DNA of 64,000 bases from contig CABUSH010000002.1 of assembly GCA_902494195.1 (NCBI GenBank), positions 62,001-126,000 on the forward strand, given 5' to 3'. Below, piece after piece: positions 15,628-24,049 of the stretch (its first letter is position 1; each line of letters starts with the position of its first letter). The stretch comes from an uncultured Collinsella sp. GTDB taxonomy: Bacteria > Actinomycetota > Coriobacteriia > Coriobacteriales > Coriobacteriaceae. Below the pieces are notes generated by a model. It was given only the letters and a program-made list of their open reading frames with translations, was not told the DNA's origin and ran no database searches. A program made the position numbers and the translations under genes.

Positions 15628-17406
15628 CTAGTCGAGGTTCTCGCGGAGCCACTTGATGGCGCCAGCGGGGTCGCGGGTAAGGTCGATATATTCCTTACCG
15701 CGGGGAGCGAGCAGCTTAATGCCCAGACGATCGGTGTCGGCCTTCATGTCGTTGTAGTAGCTACGAACCTGCGGGGCGAGCACGATGACGTCGTACTGAT
15801 CCATGATGGCGGTGTGCTGGCCATAGGCGCCTGCGGAGGAAGCGATGTTCTCTCCGGTCTGCGCGGCACCTTCCTTGATGGCGTTGGCAAGCATGGCAGA
15901 GGTGCCGGCGCCGGCGCACAGGACGAGGACTTTCAGGCCGTCGACATCCTTCTTAGCGGATGCATCGGCAGCGGGCTCGGGCTGATCGGCGACAGGCTTG
16001 CTGTCGGCGGCAGCGGCGGTCGGCTCGACGGCAGCGGCGGTCTGCTCGACAGCGGGCGCAGGGTTGCTGGCGGCGATGGTGGCAGCACCATCGGACTCGA
16101 GACCCAGCTCGGCGGCGCGCTCGGCCTCCTGGTCGCAGAGCAGCTTATCGTACGCCTTCAAGAACGGCAGGTAGATGATGGCGTCCAGCAAGATGATGAT
16201 CGCGACAAATACCAGGGCGATAAGCTGGAAGTTCGTGGTGATGAAAATGCCGATGGGGGCAGGGGTAGCCCAAGGCACCACGAAGGAGAAGCCGTTCATG
16301 CCCACGTTGTCGATAAAGAACTTGGCAACACTCACGTTGACGCAGCCGGCGGCAACAAAGGGGATGAGCATGTAGGGGTTAAGGATCATCGGCGCGCCAA
16401 AGAGCAGCGGTTCGTTGACGGCGAAGGCAACAGGAACAATCGAGGCCTTACCGACGGCTTTGAGCTGCTTGGACTTCATAAAGAGAATCAGCAGAAGCGG
16501 CACGATGAACGTGGCGCCGGTGCCGCCGAACTCACCCACGAGCGACATGTTGAAGGTGAGGGAATGGGCGGGGTGACCACCGGCCAGCAGAACCTGCAGG
16601 TTCTCGGCCTGATTGGCAAGACGGATGGGGTCGATGCCCGGCTGGACGATCGAGGGGCCGTGGACGCCGATGAACCAGAAGAACGCGGTGGCTGCCTGAA
16701 TAAGGATGAGTCCGGGGTAGGTCTCTGCTGCAGTGAAGAGCGGGGAGAGCAGCTTGATGAGCAGCTCGGAGAACGGAACGCCCATGAGGTTGCGCACGAC
16801 GACATCGATGATGCCGCAGATGATGACGGCGCCGCCAAAGGGGATGATGTCACGGAAGTTCTGAGCGATGGCGCCCGGGACCTCCTTGGGCAGCTTGATG
16901 GTCAGATCGCGCGAGACGCAGAATTTGTAGACCCACACGGTAATGAACGCGGCGATATAGGCCGAGAACAGACCGCGCGTACCCATGCTGGTGCAATCGA
17001 AGACCGAAAGTTCGGAGCCGTTGAACTTGGTGGTGAACTGCGTGACTGCGAGCAGCAGCATGCTGCACTGGGCGGCCACCATGGTGGAACCGTCGTTGAG
17101 CACTTTGCCGGCGGGCATGCGACGGTTCATGGAAGCCGTGAAGTTCTTGGCAGTGGTGCCGGCAACCATGATGCCCATGACGCCCATGGTGAAGTTGTAG
17201 AGCTTGTTGCACCAGTCGATGAGCGGCTGGGGCAGCGTGACACCGACTACGCCGGGAAGGGTGGCAATGAGCAGAAAGATCGAAGAGGTGAGGACAATGG
17301 GCATGCACCCAAGGAATCCGTCCTTGATGGCCTGGAGGTAGACGTTCCTCGAGATCTTCTCAAAGAACGGTTGATGCTTTTCGAGCATCTTTACGATGGC
17401 GTCCAT
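15628..17406 (-). CDS. lacE: PTS lactose/cellobiose-type EIICB, unit A
   Basis: A protein of 592 residues; AAAGGAG precedes ATG 17406. The N-terminal IIC domain (about residues 1-420, several membrane segments) has the lactose-family marks: KISRNVYLQAIKDGF, the HGPSIVQPGIDPI segment, VNEPLLFGAPMILNPY and GGTGATFIVP. After an Ala/Pro-rich linker (about 440-480) follows a IIB domain, LKVLVLCAGAGTSAMLA, with the phosphorylated Cys at about residue 497. The fused C-B order is that of LacE. It phosphorylates its sugar on entry, taking phosphate from a separate IIA, for which lacF at 28905 is the obvious candidate. Transcription starts in the LacI-A operator region. Confidence 0.93.
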   Translation of the reverse strand: MDAIVKMLEKHQPFFEKISRNVYLQAIKDGFLGCMPIVLTSSIFLLIATLPGVVGVTLPQPLIDWCNKLYNFTMGVMGIMVAGTTAKNFTASMNRRMPAGKVLNDGSTMVAAQCSMLLLAVTQFTTKFNGSELSVFDCTSMGTRGLFSAYIAAFITVWVYKFCVSRDLTIKLPKEVPGAIAQNFRDIIPFGGAVIICGIIDVVVRNLMGVPFSELLIKLLSPLFTAAETYPGLILIQAATAFFWFIGVHGPSIVQPGIDPIRLANQAENLQVLLAGGHPAHSLTFNMSLVGEFGGTGATFIVPLLLILFMKSKQLKAVGKASIVPVAFAVNEPLLFGAPMILNPYMLIPFVAAGCVNVSVAKFFIDNVGMNGFSFVVPWATPAPIGIFITTNFQLIALVFVAIIILLDAIIYLPFLKAYDKLLCDQEAERAAELGLESDGAATIAASNPAPAVEQTAAAVEPTAAAADSKPVADQPEPAADASAKKDVDGLKVLVLCAGAGTSAMLANAIKEGAAQTGENIASSAGAYGQHTAIMDQYDVIVLAPQVRSYYNDMKADTDRLGIKLLAPRGKEYIDLTRDPAGAIKWLRENLD

Positions 17407-17509
17407 AGAGCTCCTTTGCTACTTGATGCGCGATGCATGTGGATGGAACTGGTCGTCGATGGATGGTCAGGACTGCCCGGAAACCTTCCTGCTTAAGGAA
17501 GGCATTGCG

Positions 17510-17529
17510 AAATGACAACGTTGTCATTT
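17510..17529. promoter_or_regulatory. LacI-A operator, 20-bp perfect palindrome
   Basis: AAATGACAACGTTGTCATTT is a perfect palindrome; a half site ATGACAACGTAGGAC follows at about 17533. It lies between the divergent lacE unit A and lacI-A, the position expected for a shared operator. The core is ACGT, as in the operators of the other three LacI genes here. A hairpin CCTTCC/GGAAGG (17484-17502) lies in the lacE leader. Confidence 0.75.
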
Positions 17530-17681
17530 CGTTAATGACAACGTAGGACATTTTTGAAAGAGCAACAAGGATATACGGGTGAGTGGTCGATATTGTCCGG
17601 TAAACGGTTGATTTGTCAGTCGGGCAGGTAGTGTATGCTAGAACGCAAAAAACAAGCGATAGAGAACCGAGTGGAGAAGCA

Positions 17682-18692
17682 GTGGCAACGATGGACAAGA
17701 AAAACGTCTCGATGAACGATGTGGCGATTGCCGCGGGCGTTTCTCTCAAGACGGTGTCGCGTGTGATCAACGAGCCCGATAGCGTGCGAGAGTCGACACG
17801 CGATAAGGTTCATTCGGCAATGGAGGTGCTCGGGTTCCGGGCGAACTTTGCCGCGCGTTCACTCAAGTTGGGCCGTTACGGGTGCATCGGCGTGGTGATG
17901 TTCCACTTGTCGGGCGGTGCCGTGGACATGATTGACGGTATCGCCGATGCCGCCGAAGAGCGAGGCTTTGCTCTCACGATGATCAAAAAGCGGGCGGGGG
18001 AGAAGATGACCCTTGCCGAAGCGGCGCGTAGGATGTCGCAGCTGCCTGTTGATGGCATGATCTTCAACCTGCGACAGATGGTCGATGACTTTGATACCTT
18101 TGAGGCACCGAAGGACCTCAAGACGGTGATTATCACGCCGATGGAGCATCCTACCTGCTCTACCGTTAGTGACGATCAAGAGGGTGGCGCGCGCATGGCG
18201 TGCGAGTACTTCTTGGATCATGGTCACAAGAACGTGTATTTCGTTTCGGGTAAGAAAGAGTCGCTGTCGAGCCAGTGCCGTATGAAAGGTTGGCGTGCGG
18301 CACTCGAGGCGCGTGGCATTGAGCCGCCCGAGCCTCTGCAAGGCGATTGGAATGCGGATAGTGGCTATGCCGCGGGCCTTGTGCTTGCCGATAAACCCGA
18401 TTGCACGGCGGTCCTCGCTGCTAACGACTGTATGGCAAACGGCGTGATGATGGCCCTACGTGACAAAGAGCTCAGCGTGCCCGACGACGTGTCCGTGATC
18501 GGCTTCGACGATGAACTCTACAAGACGATTCCCAACTCGATTCTGACGTCAGTGAAGTTTCGCCACCGCGAGCTGGGCGTCCGTGCGCTTAACGAGGTCG
18601 TCGCAGGCCTGGAAGCCCCGAGCTCCAGAAGCCGTACGCTCGTCTCGGGCGTGTTGGTCGAGCGTTCCAGCGTAAGGGATCTGCGGGCGTAG
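17682..18692 (+). CDS. LacI-family regulator, unit A
   Basis: A protein of about 336 residues. GTG 17682 has GTGGAG five bases upstream; ATG 17691 is the alternative. The HTH is VSMNDVAIAAGVSLKTVSRV with the hinge region NEPDSVRESTRDKV behind it. The periplasmic-binding-like core shows GFRANFAARSLKLGRYGCIG and a late DDVSVIGFDDELY. It is divergent from lacE of unit A and probably represses it through the palindrome at 17510-17529. At the third base-contacting position the recognition helix has Leu-Lys after VS, different from its three paralogues, which fits its different operator. The inducer is probably a phosphorylated galactoside, which is inference. Confidence 0.9.
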   Translation: MATMDKKNVSMNDVAIAAGVSLKTVSRVINEPDSVRESTRDKVHSAMEVLGFRANFAARSLKLGRYGCIGVVMFHLSGGAVDMIDGIADAAEERGFALTMIKKRAGEKMTLAEAARRMSQLPVDGMIFNLRQMVDDFDTFEAPKDLKTVIITPMEHPTCSTVSDDQEGGARMACEYFLDHGHKNVYFVSGKKESLSSQCRMKGWRAALEARGIEPPEPLQGDWNADSGYAAGLVLADKPDCTAVLAANDCMANGVMMALRDKELSVPDDVSVIGFDDELYKTIPNSILTSVKFRHRELGVRALNEVVAGLEAPSSRSRTLVSGVLVERSSVRDLRA

Positions 18693-18709
18693 ACGTGCTC
18701 GGCCTGCTC

Positions 18710-18926
18710 GTCTAAATCTGTAACAGGTGGGACCCGAAAACTCGACTAGGTGTTATAGATTGAGATTTTGTCTACCCAGCCATCATCTTTGTCTCGATCT
18801 GTAACATCTAAGCGGTCAAAAGCGGTCTACATGTTACAGATTGAGATTTTTGGCTTGGCCTGTGCGTTCACCTCGATCTGTAACAGCTGGGACCCAAAAA
18901 CTCGGCTAGATGTTACAGATTAAGAT
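18710..18926. repeat. Palindromic intergenic repeat, copies 3, 4 and 5
   Basis: Three copies of the 57-base element lie in the convergent gap between lacI-A and lacE unit B: 18710-18766, 18791-18847 and 18871-18926. Outer arms TCTGTAACA and TGTTACAGA are conserved (copy 3 has TGTTATAGA), while the inner parts alternate between the GGGACCCGAAAACTCG type and the GCGGTCAAAAGCGGTC type. Confidence 0.8.
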
Positions 18927-18953
18927 GAACAGAAGGACGGGTGCGGTCTAAAC

Positions 18954-18997
18954 AAAATGGCCCGCGCATCACGCATCGATGCACGGGCCATTTTTTT
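18954..18997. terminator. Bidirectional terminator between lacI-A and lacE unit B
   Basis: AAAATGGCCCG pairs with CGGGCCATTTT; seven T follow on the plus strand and AAAA precedes, giving TTTT on the minus strand. It serves both converging genes. Confidence 0.85.
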
Positions 18998-19024
18998 CTG
19001 CGAGCGGCAGGTGGCGTCAGCGTC

Positions 19025-20785
19025 TTATGCCTCGAGGTTTTCCTCGATCCAGGCGACGGCACCCTTGGGATCCTTAGTGAGGTCGATGTACTGTTTGCCC
19101 TTGGGCGACAGCAGCGTGATGCCCAGGCGGTCGGTGTCGGCCTTCATCTCGTTGTAATAGGTGCGAACCTGCGGAGCCAGGACGATGACGTTGTACTGGT
19201 CCATGATGGCGTAGTGGCTGCCGTAGGCACCGGCGTTGGCGGTAATGTCGATGCCCAGCTCGTCGGCGCCTTCCTTAAGCGCGTTGGCGAGCAGTGCAGA
19301 GGTGCCGGCGCCAGCGCACAGAACCAGAACCCTCAGATCCTTGCCCTTAAGGGCGGACGGAGCTGCGGAGGCCTCAGTGGCAGAAGCGGTCTCGACAACA
19401 GGAGCCTCAACGGCGGGGGCGGCAGCGGTCTTGACGGCCTTGGTCTCCTCGGCCTCTTCTTCGGCCAGGGTCTCGGCCTCCTGCTTGCACAGGACGTTGT
19501 CGTAGGCCTTGCAGAACGGGTAGTAGATTAAGAAGTCAACGACCAGCAGGACGACAACCAGGACCAGAGAGATCGGCTGGAAGTTGGTGTCGATGAAGGT
19601 GCCGATCGGTCCGGGGAGTGCCCACGGCATGGCATAGATAAAGCCGTTCATGCCCAAAAAGTCGATGAAGAACTTACCAATGAGGACGTTGGCCACGGGG
19701 GCAAACAGGAACGGGATCAGGAAGTACGGGTTGAGGATGATGGGCGCGGCGAACAGCAGCGGTTCGTTGACGGCGAACATCACGGGTACGACAGAGGCTT
19801 TGCCGACGGCCTTGAGCTGCTTGGAGCGCATAAAGAGCAGGAAGATGATCGGGACAATGAACGTGGCGCCGGTGCCGCCGAGTTCGCCGATGTAGTTACC
19901 GAAGTTCTCGGTCAGGGCGAGGGCGGGGTGACCGCCGGCCTGCAGCGTGGCGAGGTTGGTGGTGATGTTGCCAAACAGCGCGGCGTTGAGGGCAGGCTTA
20001 ACGACCGAGGGGCCGTGGATGCCCATGAACCAGAACAGCGGGATCATGAACCAGATGAGGGCGAGGCCGGCGTAGGAATCGGCAGCGGCGAACAGCGGGC
20101 TCACCAGCGTGGAGATGACGTTGGCAAACGGGACGGCCAAGCAGGTGCGGCAGATAACGTCGATGACGGCGACAAACAGGATGGAGAAGCTGAAGGCGAA
20201 GATGTCGCGGAAGTTCTGGGCGATGGCGCCGGGGACTTCTTTGGGCAGCTTGATGGTGATGTCTCGCTTAATGCAGAAGGCATAGATGTTGACCGTGGCA
20301 AATGCGGCGACAAAGGAGCTCAGTAGGCCCTTGGTGCCCATGTTGTCGGTAAAGAACACCGAGACATCGGCGCCGTCGATCTTGGCACTCGTCTGGGTAA
20401 CGGCCAAGATGAGCATAGCGCACATGGCGGCGACCATGGTGCTCGTGGCGTTGATGGCCTTGCCGGCAGGCATACGGCGGTTCTTGGAGCCGGTCAGCGC
20501 GCTTGCGGTGGTGCCGGCGACCATGATGCCCACGACGCCCATCGTGAAGTTGTAAACCTTGTTGCAGAAGTTCACGACGTCGACGTTCCACCAGTCGGGC
20601 AGCGTAAAGCCGCCGACCGTGGCGACAACGCCCGGCAGGGTCGAAATAAGCAGGAAGACAGAAGAAGACAGGATGATGGGCATTGCTGCCAAAAAGCCGT
20701 CTTTAATGGCCTGAAGGTAGATGTTCTTAGAGACCTTGTCGAAGTACGGCTGACCTTTCTCCAAGAACTTAACGATCGATTCCAT
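19025..20785 (-). CDS. lacE: PTS lactose/cellobiose-type EIICB, unit B
   Basis: A protein of 586 residues; GAGGAGCG lies before ATG 20785. It parallels unit A throughout: KVSKNIYLQAIKDGFLAAMP, MGIHGPSVVKPALN, VNEPLLFAAPIILNPYF, then a linker rich in Glu, Ala and Thr, and the IIB domain LRVLVLCAGAGTSALLA with phospho-Cys at about residue 490. It transports and phosphorylates a beta-galactoside or related disaccharide. In this unit the GH1 gene comes first (20962-22404) and the EIICB second, the reverse of units A and C. The 176-base spacer holds a strong hairpin. Substrate differences between the three paralogues cannot be predicted from the sequence. Confidence 0.93.
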   Translation of the reverse strand: MESIVKFLEKGQPYFDKVSKNIYLQAIKDGFLAAMPIILSSSVFLLISTLPGVVATVGGFTLPDWWNVDVVNFCNKVYNFTMGVVGIMVAGTTASALTGSKNRRMPAGKAINATSTMVAAMCAMLILAVTQTSAKIDGADVSVFFTDNMGTKGLLSSFVAAFATVNIYAFCIKRDITIKLPKEVPGAIAQNFRDIFAFSFSILFVAVIDVICRTCLAVPFANVISTLVSPLFAAADSYAGLALIWFMIPLFWFMGIHGPSVVKPALNAALFGNITTNLATLQAGGHPALALTENFGNYIGELGGTGATFIVPIIFLLFMRSKQLKAVGKASVVPVMFAVNEPLLFAAPIILNPYFLIPFLFAPVANVLIGKFFIDFLGMNGFIYAMPWALPGPIGTFIDTNFQPISLVLVVVLLVVDFLIYYPFCKAYDNVLCKQEAETLAEEEAEETKAVKTAAAPAVEAPVVETASATEASAAPSALKGKDLRVLVLCAGAGTSALLANALKEGADELGIDITANAGAYGSHYAIMDQYNVIVLAPQVRTYYNEMKADTDRLGITLLSPKGKQYIDLTKDPKGAVAWIEENLEA

Positions 20786-20893
20786 AGTTCACGCTCCTCT
20801 TTGCATGAAATCTTAATGGCATGGACGTTGAAAACCTATATGGTCTCCCGCTTGCTAAAAGCCCGGGTGCAGGCGGGGTCGGTCCCAGGGGGA

Positions 20894-20940
20894 GAGAGGG
20901 GAGCGGCTGGGTTTGTATCGCATAGGGCCGCTCCCCTCTC
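20894..20940 (-). promoter_or_regulatory. 14-bp perfect hairpin between GH1 and EIICB of unit B
   Basis: GAGAGGGGAGCGGC (20894-20907) pairs perfectly with GCCGCTCCCCTCTC (20927-20940). No T run follows on the minus strand, so partial readthrough or mRNA stabilisation is more likely than full termination. Confidence 0.6.
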
Positions 20941-20961
20941 GGGGGAAAGCGAGGCGATGCG

Positions 20962-22404
20962 CTACTGCGCGTCCGCCATAGTGTCGGCGAGCTCCTTGTA
21001 CCAGAGTGCCGACTGCTTGATGTAGCGTTTTTGCGTGTCGAAGTCGATGTAGAACAGGCCGTAGCGCTTGTTATAGCCGTTGGCCCACGAGAACTGGTCC
21101 TGCAGGCTCCAGATAAAGTAGCCCTGGACGTCGACGCCCTCGGCGCGCGCCCGGAGCACCTTCTCCATGTGCTGGTCGACAAAGTCGATGCGCTCGGGAT
21201 CGGCGACGATGCCGTTTGCGTCGGGCTCGGGGTCCTTGTGGCCCAGGCCGTTTTCGGTGATATAGATGACGGGGAGGTTGGGATAGGTGGCGCTGATGTG
21301 CTTGAGCGTGTCGTAGAGGCCTTGCGGGTAGATGAGCCAATCCCAGTCGGTGGTGGGGATACCCGGCATATCGACCTGCTGCCCGACGCCCTTAAACTTA
21401 AAGCACGAGGTGCCCTTGTCTCCGGTGCCGTTAAAGCTGTTGGTGGACTCGCCATCGTAGGCGGCGATAAACGCCGACTGATAGTAGTTGAGGCCGAACA
21501 TATCGTTGCGGGGCGCCGCCTTGGCGAGCTCCTCCATGTCGCTGTCCTCAACCGTAAGCGTGGCGTTGTTGGCACGCAGAATCTCGTTGATGAGTGAGAG
21601 GGTGCGCGCGGAGTAGTGACCCAGGAAGGCGCCGTCCATGATGAAGTCGGTGTAGAAGGCGTTGTACAGGTCGGCGGCGTGCTGGTCGGCGGGCGAGTCT
21701 GTGGCAGGATATGCCGGCGTCAGGACGTTGACCATGCCAATGCGTCCGCCCAGGTGCTCGGTCTCGTCAAGATCCTTATACAGGTTGACGGCGCGGGCGT
21801 GGGCAACGAGCTCGTTGTGCTGGCTCTGGATGCCGCTCGTCACATCAAAGTGATGGTTGGGCGGGAAGTTGCCTTGGATGTATTGGGAGTGCGAGAGGCT
21901 GATGAGCTCGTTGATGGTGAACCAATTCTTGACCTCGCGGAACTCGCGGAAGCAGAACTCGGCATAGCGCACATAGGCGTCGACGGTCTTGCGGTTGAGC
22001 CAGTCGCCCTGGTTGAACAGGGCGGCGGGGGAGTCAAAGTGATGCAGGGACACATAGGGCTCGACGCCATACTTTTTGCAGCAGGCGAACAGCTCGTGGT
22101 AGTGCTTAACGCCCTCGGCGAGGGGCTCGGCATCGTCGCCGTTGGGGAAGATGCGGGTCCAGGCGATGGACACACGGATGGCGTTGAGTCCATGCTCGGC
22201 AGAAAGGCGGATATCCTCCTCGTAGCGGTTGTAGAAATCATTGGCCGGGTCGGGCAAAAAGCGACCCTGGGCGACAAGGTAATCGTCCCACATGGTCTTA
22301 CCCTTGCCTGCCACCTTCGTGGAACCTTCCGTTTGGTACGCGGCGGTTGCGGCGCCCCAAACAAAGCCCTTCGGCAGCTGCTGTACGCGGTTTAGCAAAG
22401 ACAT
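20962..22404 (-). CDS. lacG: GH1 6-phospho-beta-galactosidase-like enzyme, unit B
   Basis: A protein of 480 residues; ATG 22404 is preferred since GAGGG lies nine bases upstream, whereas ATG 22410 would leave only three. GFVWGAATAAYQTEGS is the GH1 N-terminus. The acid/base Glu is in WFTINEL (usual form TFNE, here INE), the nucleophile in ITENGLGHK. The residues TTDWDWLIYPQGLYD, SWANGYNKRYGLFYIDFDTQ and QSALWYKELADT are LacG-like. Compared with units A and C it is more divergent, so its substrate may differ. It begins behind two LacI-B operators. Confidence 0.87.
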   Translation of the reverse strand: MSLLNRVQQLPKGFVWGAATAAYQTEGSTKVAGKGKTMWDDYLVAQGRFLPDPANDFYNRYEEDIRLSAEHGLNAIRVSIAWTRIFPNGDDAEPLAEGVKHYHELFACCKKYGVEPYVSLHHFDSPAALFNQGDWLNRKTVDAYVRYAEFCFREFREVKNWFTINELISLSHSQYIQGNFPPNHHFDVTSGIQSQHNELVAHARAVNLYKDLDETEHLGGRIGMVNVLTPAYPATDSPADQHAADLYNAFYTDFIMDGAFLGHYSARTLSLINEILRANNATLTVEDSDMEELAKAAPRNDMFGLNYYQSAFIAAYDGESTNSFNGTGDKGTSCFKFKGVGQQVDMPGIPTTDWDWLIYPQGLYDTLKHISATYPNLPVIYITENGLGHKDPEPDANGIVADPERIDFVDQHMEKVLRARAEGVDVQGYFIWSLQDQFSWANGYNKRYGLFYIDFDTQKRYIKQSALWYKELADTMADAQ

Positions 22405-22524
22405 ATGCATACACCCTCTCGTCTCGCTGTTCGATATTGTGCGTTTGCGCTCAGGAGGCTCCCTGGTTAGCGTTCAGCGGTGAAAAAGCCCGATAAACAC
22501 TATCTTAAAATGATTAGAACCAAA

Positions 22525-22562
22525 ATGAGCACGTGAACATTTGACAATGAGCACGTTAACAT
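22525..22562. promoter_or_regulatory. Two LacI-B operators upstream of unit B
   Basis: ATGAGCACGTGAACAT (22525-22540) and ATGAGCACGTTAACAT (22547-22562) are direct repeats with a 22-base period, each a partial palindrome around ACGT. They lie about 120 bases before the GH1 start of unit B. Confidence 0.7.
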
Positions 22563-22637
22563 CCGGCTGGGATGTATAGAAACAAAACAACTTCAAACAG
22601 CCGCGAACGGTTGTATTTGTTCGGTAAGCGGTTTTGA

Positions 22638-22694
22638 TTGACAGAAGTTTTCATGTTGTGGTATATGGCTCGGGTATCATGAGCACGTTATCGA
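22638..22694 (+). promoter_or_regulatory. Promoter of lacI-B with overlapping operator
   Basis: TTGACA (22638-22643), a 17-base spacer and GTATAT (22661-22666) form a plausible promoter. ATGAGCACGTTATCGA (22679-22694), a third LacI-B operator, covers the expected start of transcription, which suggests autoregulation. Confidence 0.5.
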
Positions 22695-22745
22695 TGTATG
22701 TACGATGCGCCATGGGCGCGGGGAATAGTTGGGAAGCAGGTTAGC

Positions 22746-23783
22746 GTGGAAGGCATGGCTCAGCAGACAAGGAATGGTCATTCGGCGAGCGCGGCAGAGG
22801 TTGCGGCGCTCGCTGGCGTGAGCCGCCAGACTGTGTCTCGCGTGGTCAACGGTATGCCCAACGTGACGGAAAAGACGCGCAAGCGTGTGCTGGCCGCCAT
22901 GGAAGAGCTGGGCTTTCGTCCCAATTTTGCTGGAGCGGCGTTGCGCGGCGGGTCGTATCGTTCTATTGGCCTGTGCATGTACAACATCACACGTGTCGGT
23001 AACCTGGCGACGCTCGAGGGTATCATGCAAGCGGCGCGCGAGCACGATTTTGCCGTCACTATGATCGAGATGGGCGGCGACAAGCCCTATACACTTGCCG
23101 ATGCCTCGCGCCGCATGGTCGAGCGACCCGTCGACGGCATGATTCTCAACATGAACCGCATGGCTCCCGATTTTGAGGAGTTTGTTCCCCAGCCGGGAGT
23201 GCGAACGGTCATCCTGTCCATGTATGCGCATCCGCGCTGCACGACGATCGACTCCGACCAGTATGGTTCGTGCGAGCTGTTGACCAATTATCTGCTGGAA
23301 CATGGTCACTCGAATATGCGGTTTGTGGCGGGTCCGGAAAACTCGATTTCCTCGCGTTTTCGTGAGGCCGGTTGGCGCGATACGCTGGGTCGTGCTCATG
23401 TCGATGCCGCTCCGATGCTGCGTGGCGATTGGAGTGCGGACAGTGGGTACGCCATGGGCGAGCGGATTGCGGCCGAGGTGCTTGCCGGCGGGTCGCAGGC
23501 GCCGACTGCCGTGCTTGCGGCAAATGACCAGATGGCGCTGGGCGTTATCGCCGCGCTCGAGAACGCGGGCCTGTCCGTGCCCGACGACGTGAGCGTGGTT
23601 GGTATCGACGACGCACTCGAGGGACTTGTTCCTCACAATCGACTGACGACGCTGCGATTTGATTTGCGCGGTGTCGGTAAGCTTGCGTTTGAGGCGGCGA
23701 TTGGAGAGAGCTCGTCTATCGAGGCGATTCATGTGCCGAGTACGCTGGTCGAACGCTCGACTGTTAGGGACATACGGGGTTAG
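22746..23783 (+). CDS. LacI-family regulator, unit B
   Basis: A protein of about 345 residues. GTG 22746 is favoured by AAGCAGG upstream; ATG 22755 has a ribosome site too close. The HTH reads SAAEVAALAGVSRQTVSRVV, then NGMPNVTEKTRKRV. The core has LGFRPNFAGAALRGGSYRSI, PTAVLAANDQMALGVIAALE and DDVSVVGIDDALEG. It is divergent from the GH1-EIICB unit B and flanked by three copies of ATGAGCACGT(T/G)AACAT, which it probably binds. The recognition helix has Arg-Gln after VS. Confidence 0.9.
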   Translation: MEGMAQQTRNGHSASAAEVAALAGVSRQTVSRVVNGMPNVTEKTRKRVLAAMEELGFRPNFAGAALRGGSYRSIGLCMYNITRVGNLATLEGIMQAAREHDFAVTMIEMGGDKPYTLADASRRMVERPVDGMILNMNRMAPDFEEFVPQPGVRTVILSMYAHPRCTTIDSDQYGSCELLTNYLLEHGHSNMRFVAGPENSISSRFREAGWRDTLGRAHVDAAPMLRGDWSADSGYAMGERIAAEVLAGGSQAPTAVLAANDQMALGVIAALENAGLSVPDDVSVVGIDDALEGLVPHNRLTTLRFDLRGVGKLAFEAAIGESSSIEAIHVPSTLVERSTVRDIRG

Positions 23784-23797
23784 GTCCTACTCCGTTT

Positions 23798-23935
23798 GTC
23801 TCGATTTGTAACAGGTAGACGGTCAAAAGCGGGCTACGTGTTACAGATTTAGATTCTTCGGAAAGAGCAATCCTGTTCGTCTCAATCTGTAACAGCTAGG
23901 ACCAAAAAACTCGGCTAGATGTTACAGATCGAGAC
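23798..23935. repeat. Palindromic intergenic repeat, copies 6 and 7
   Basis: Copies at 23798-23854 (inner part GGTAGACGGTCAAAAGCGGG) and 23879-23935 (inner part GCTAGGACC...GGCTAGA) lie in the convergent gap behind lacI-B and GH1 unit C. The pair order is the same as for copies 1 and 2. Confidence 0.8.
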
Positions 23936-23961
23936 AAACGGCTCCCGACCAGCCCAAAAAC

Positions 23962-24005
23962 AAAAAGACCGGGGGCGGCGCGCCGTGTGACGTGCCGCCC
24001 CGGCT
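23962..24005 (-). terminator. Terminator of unit C
   Basis: CCGGGGGCGGC pairs with GCCGCCCCGG allowing one bulged G; the minus strand continues with CTTTTTG. It is 44 bases behind the GH1 stop. Confidence 0.75.
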
Positions 24006-24049
24006 GAGAAATGGGGACAGGTTGTGTGAGCGGGCAACCCCGCCAGCCA

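Noticed and set aside
14596..17496. A plus-strand frame of 966 codons
   Set aside because: It lies antisense to the clear GH1 and EIICB genes of unit A; it arises from high GC at third positions and has low-complexity composition. Similar antisense frames over 10395-11555, 25568-27391, 52957-54180 and 57119-58990 were rejected for the same reason.
18710..18926. CRISPR-like tandem repeats
   Set aside because: The units are palindromic with variable inner parts and irregular spacing, there are no constant-length spacers and no cas genes.
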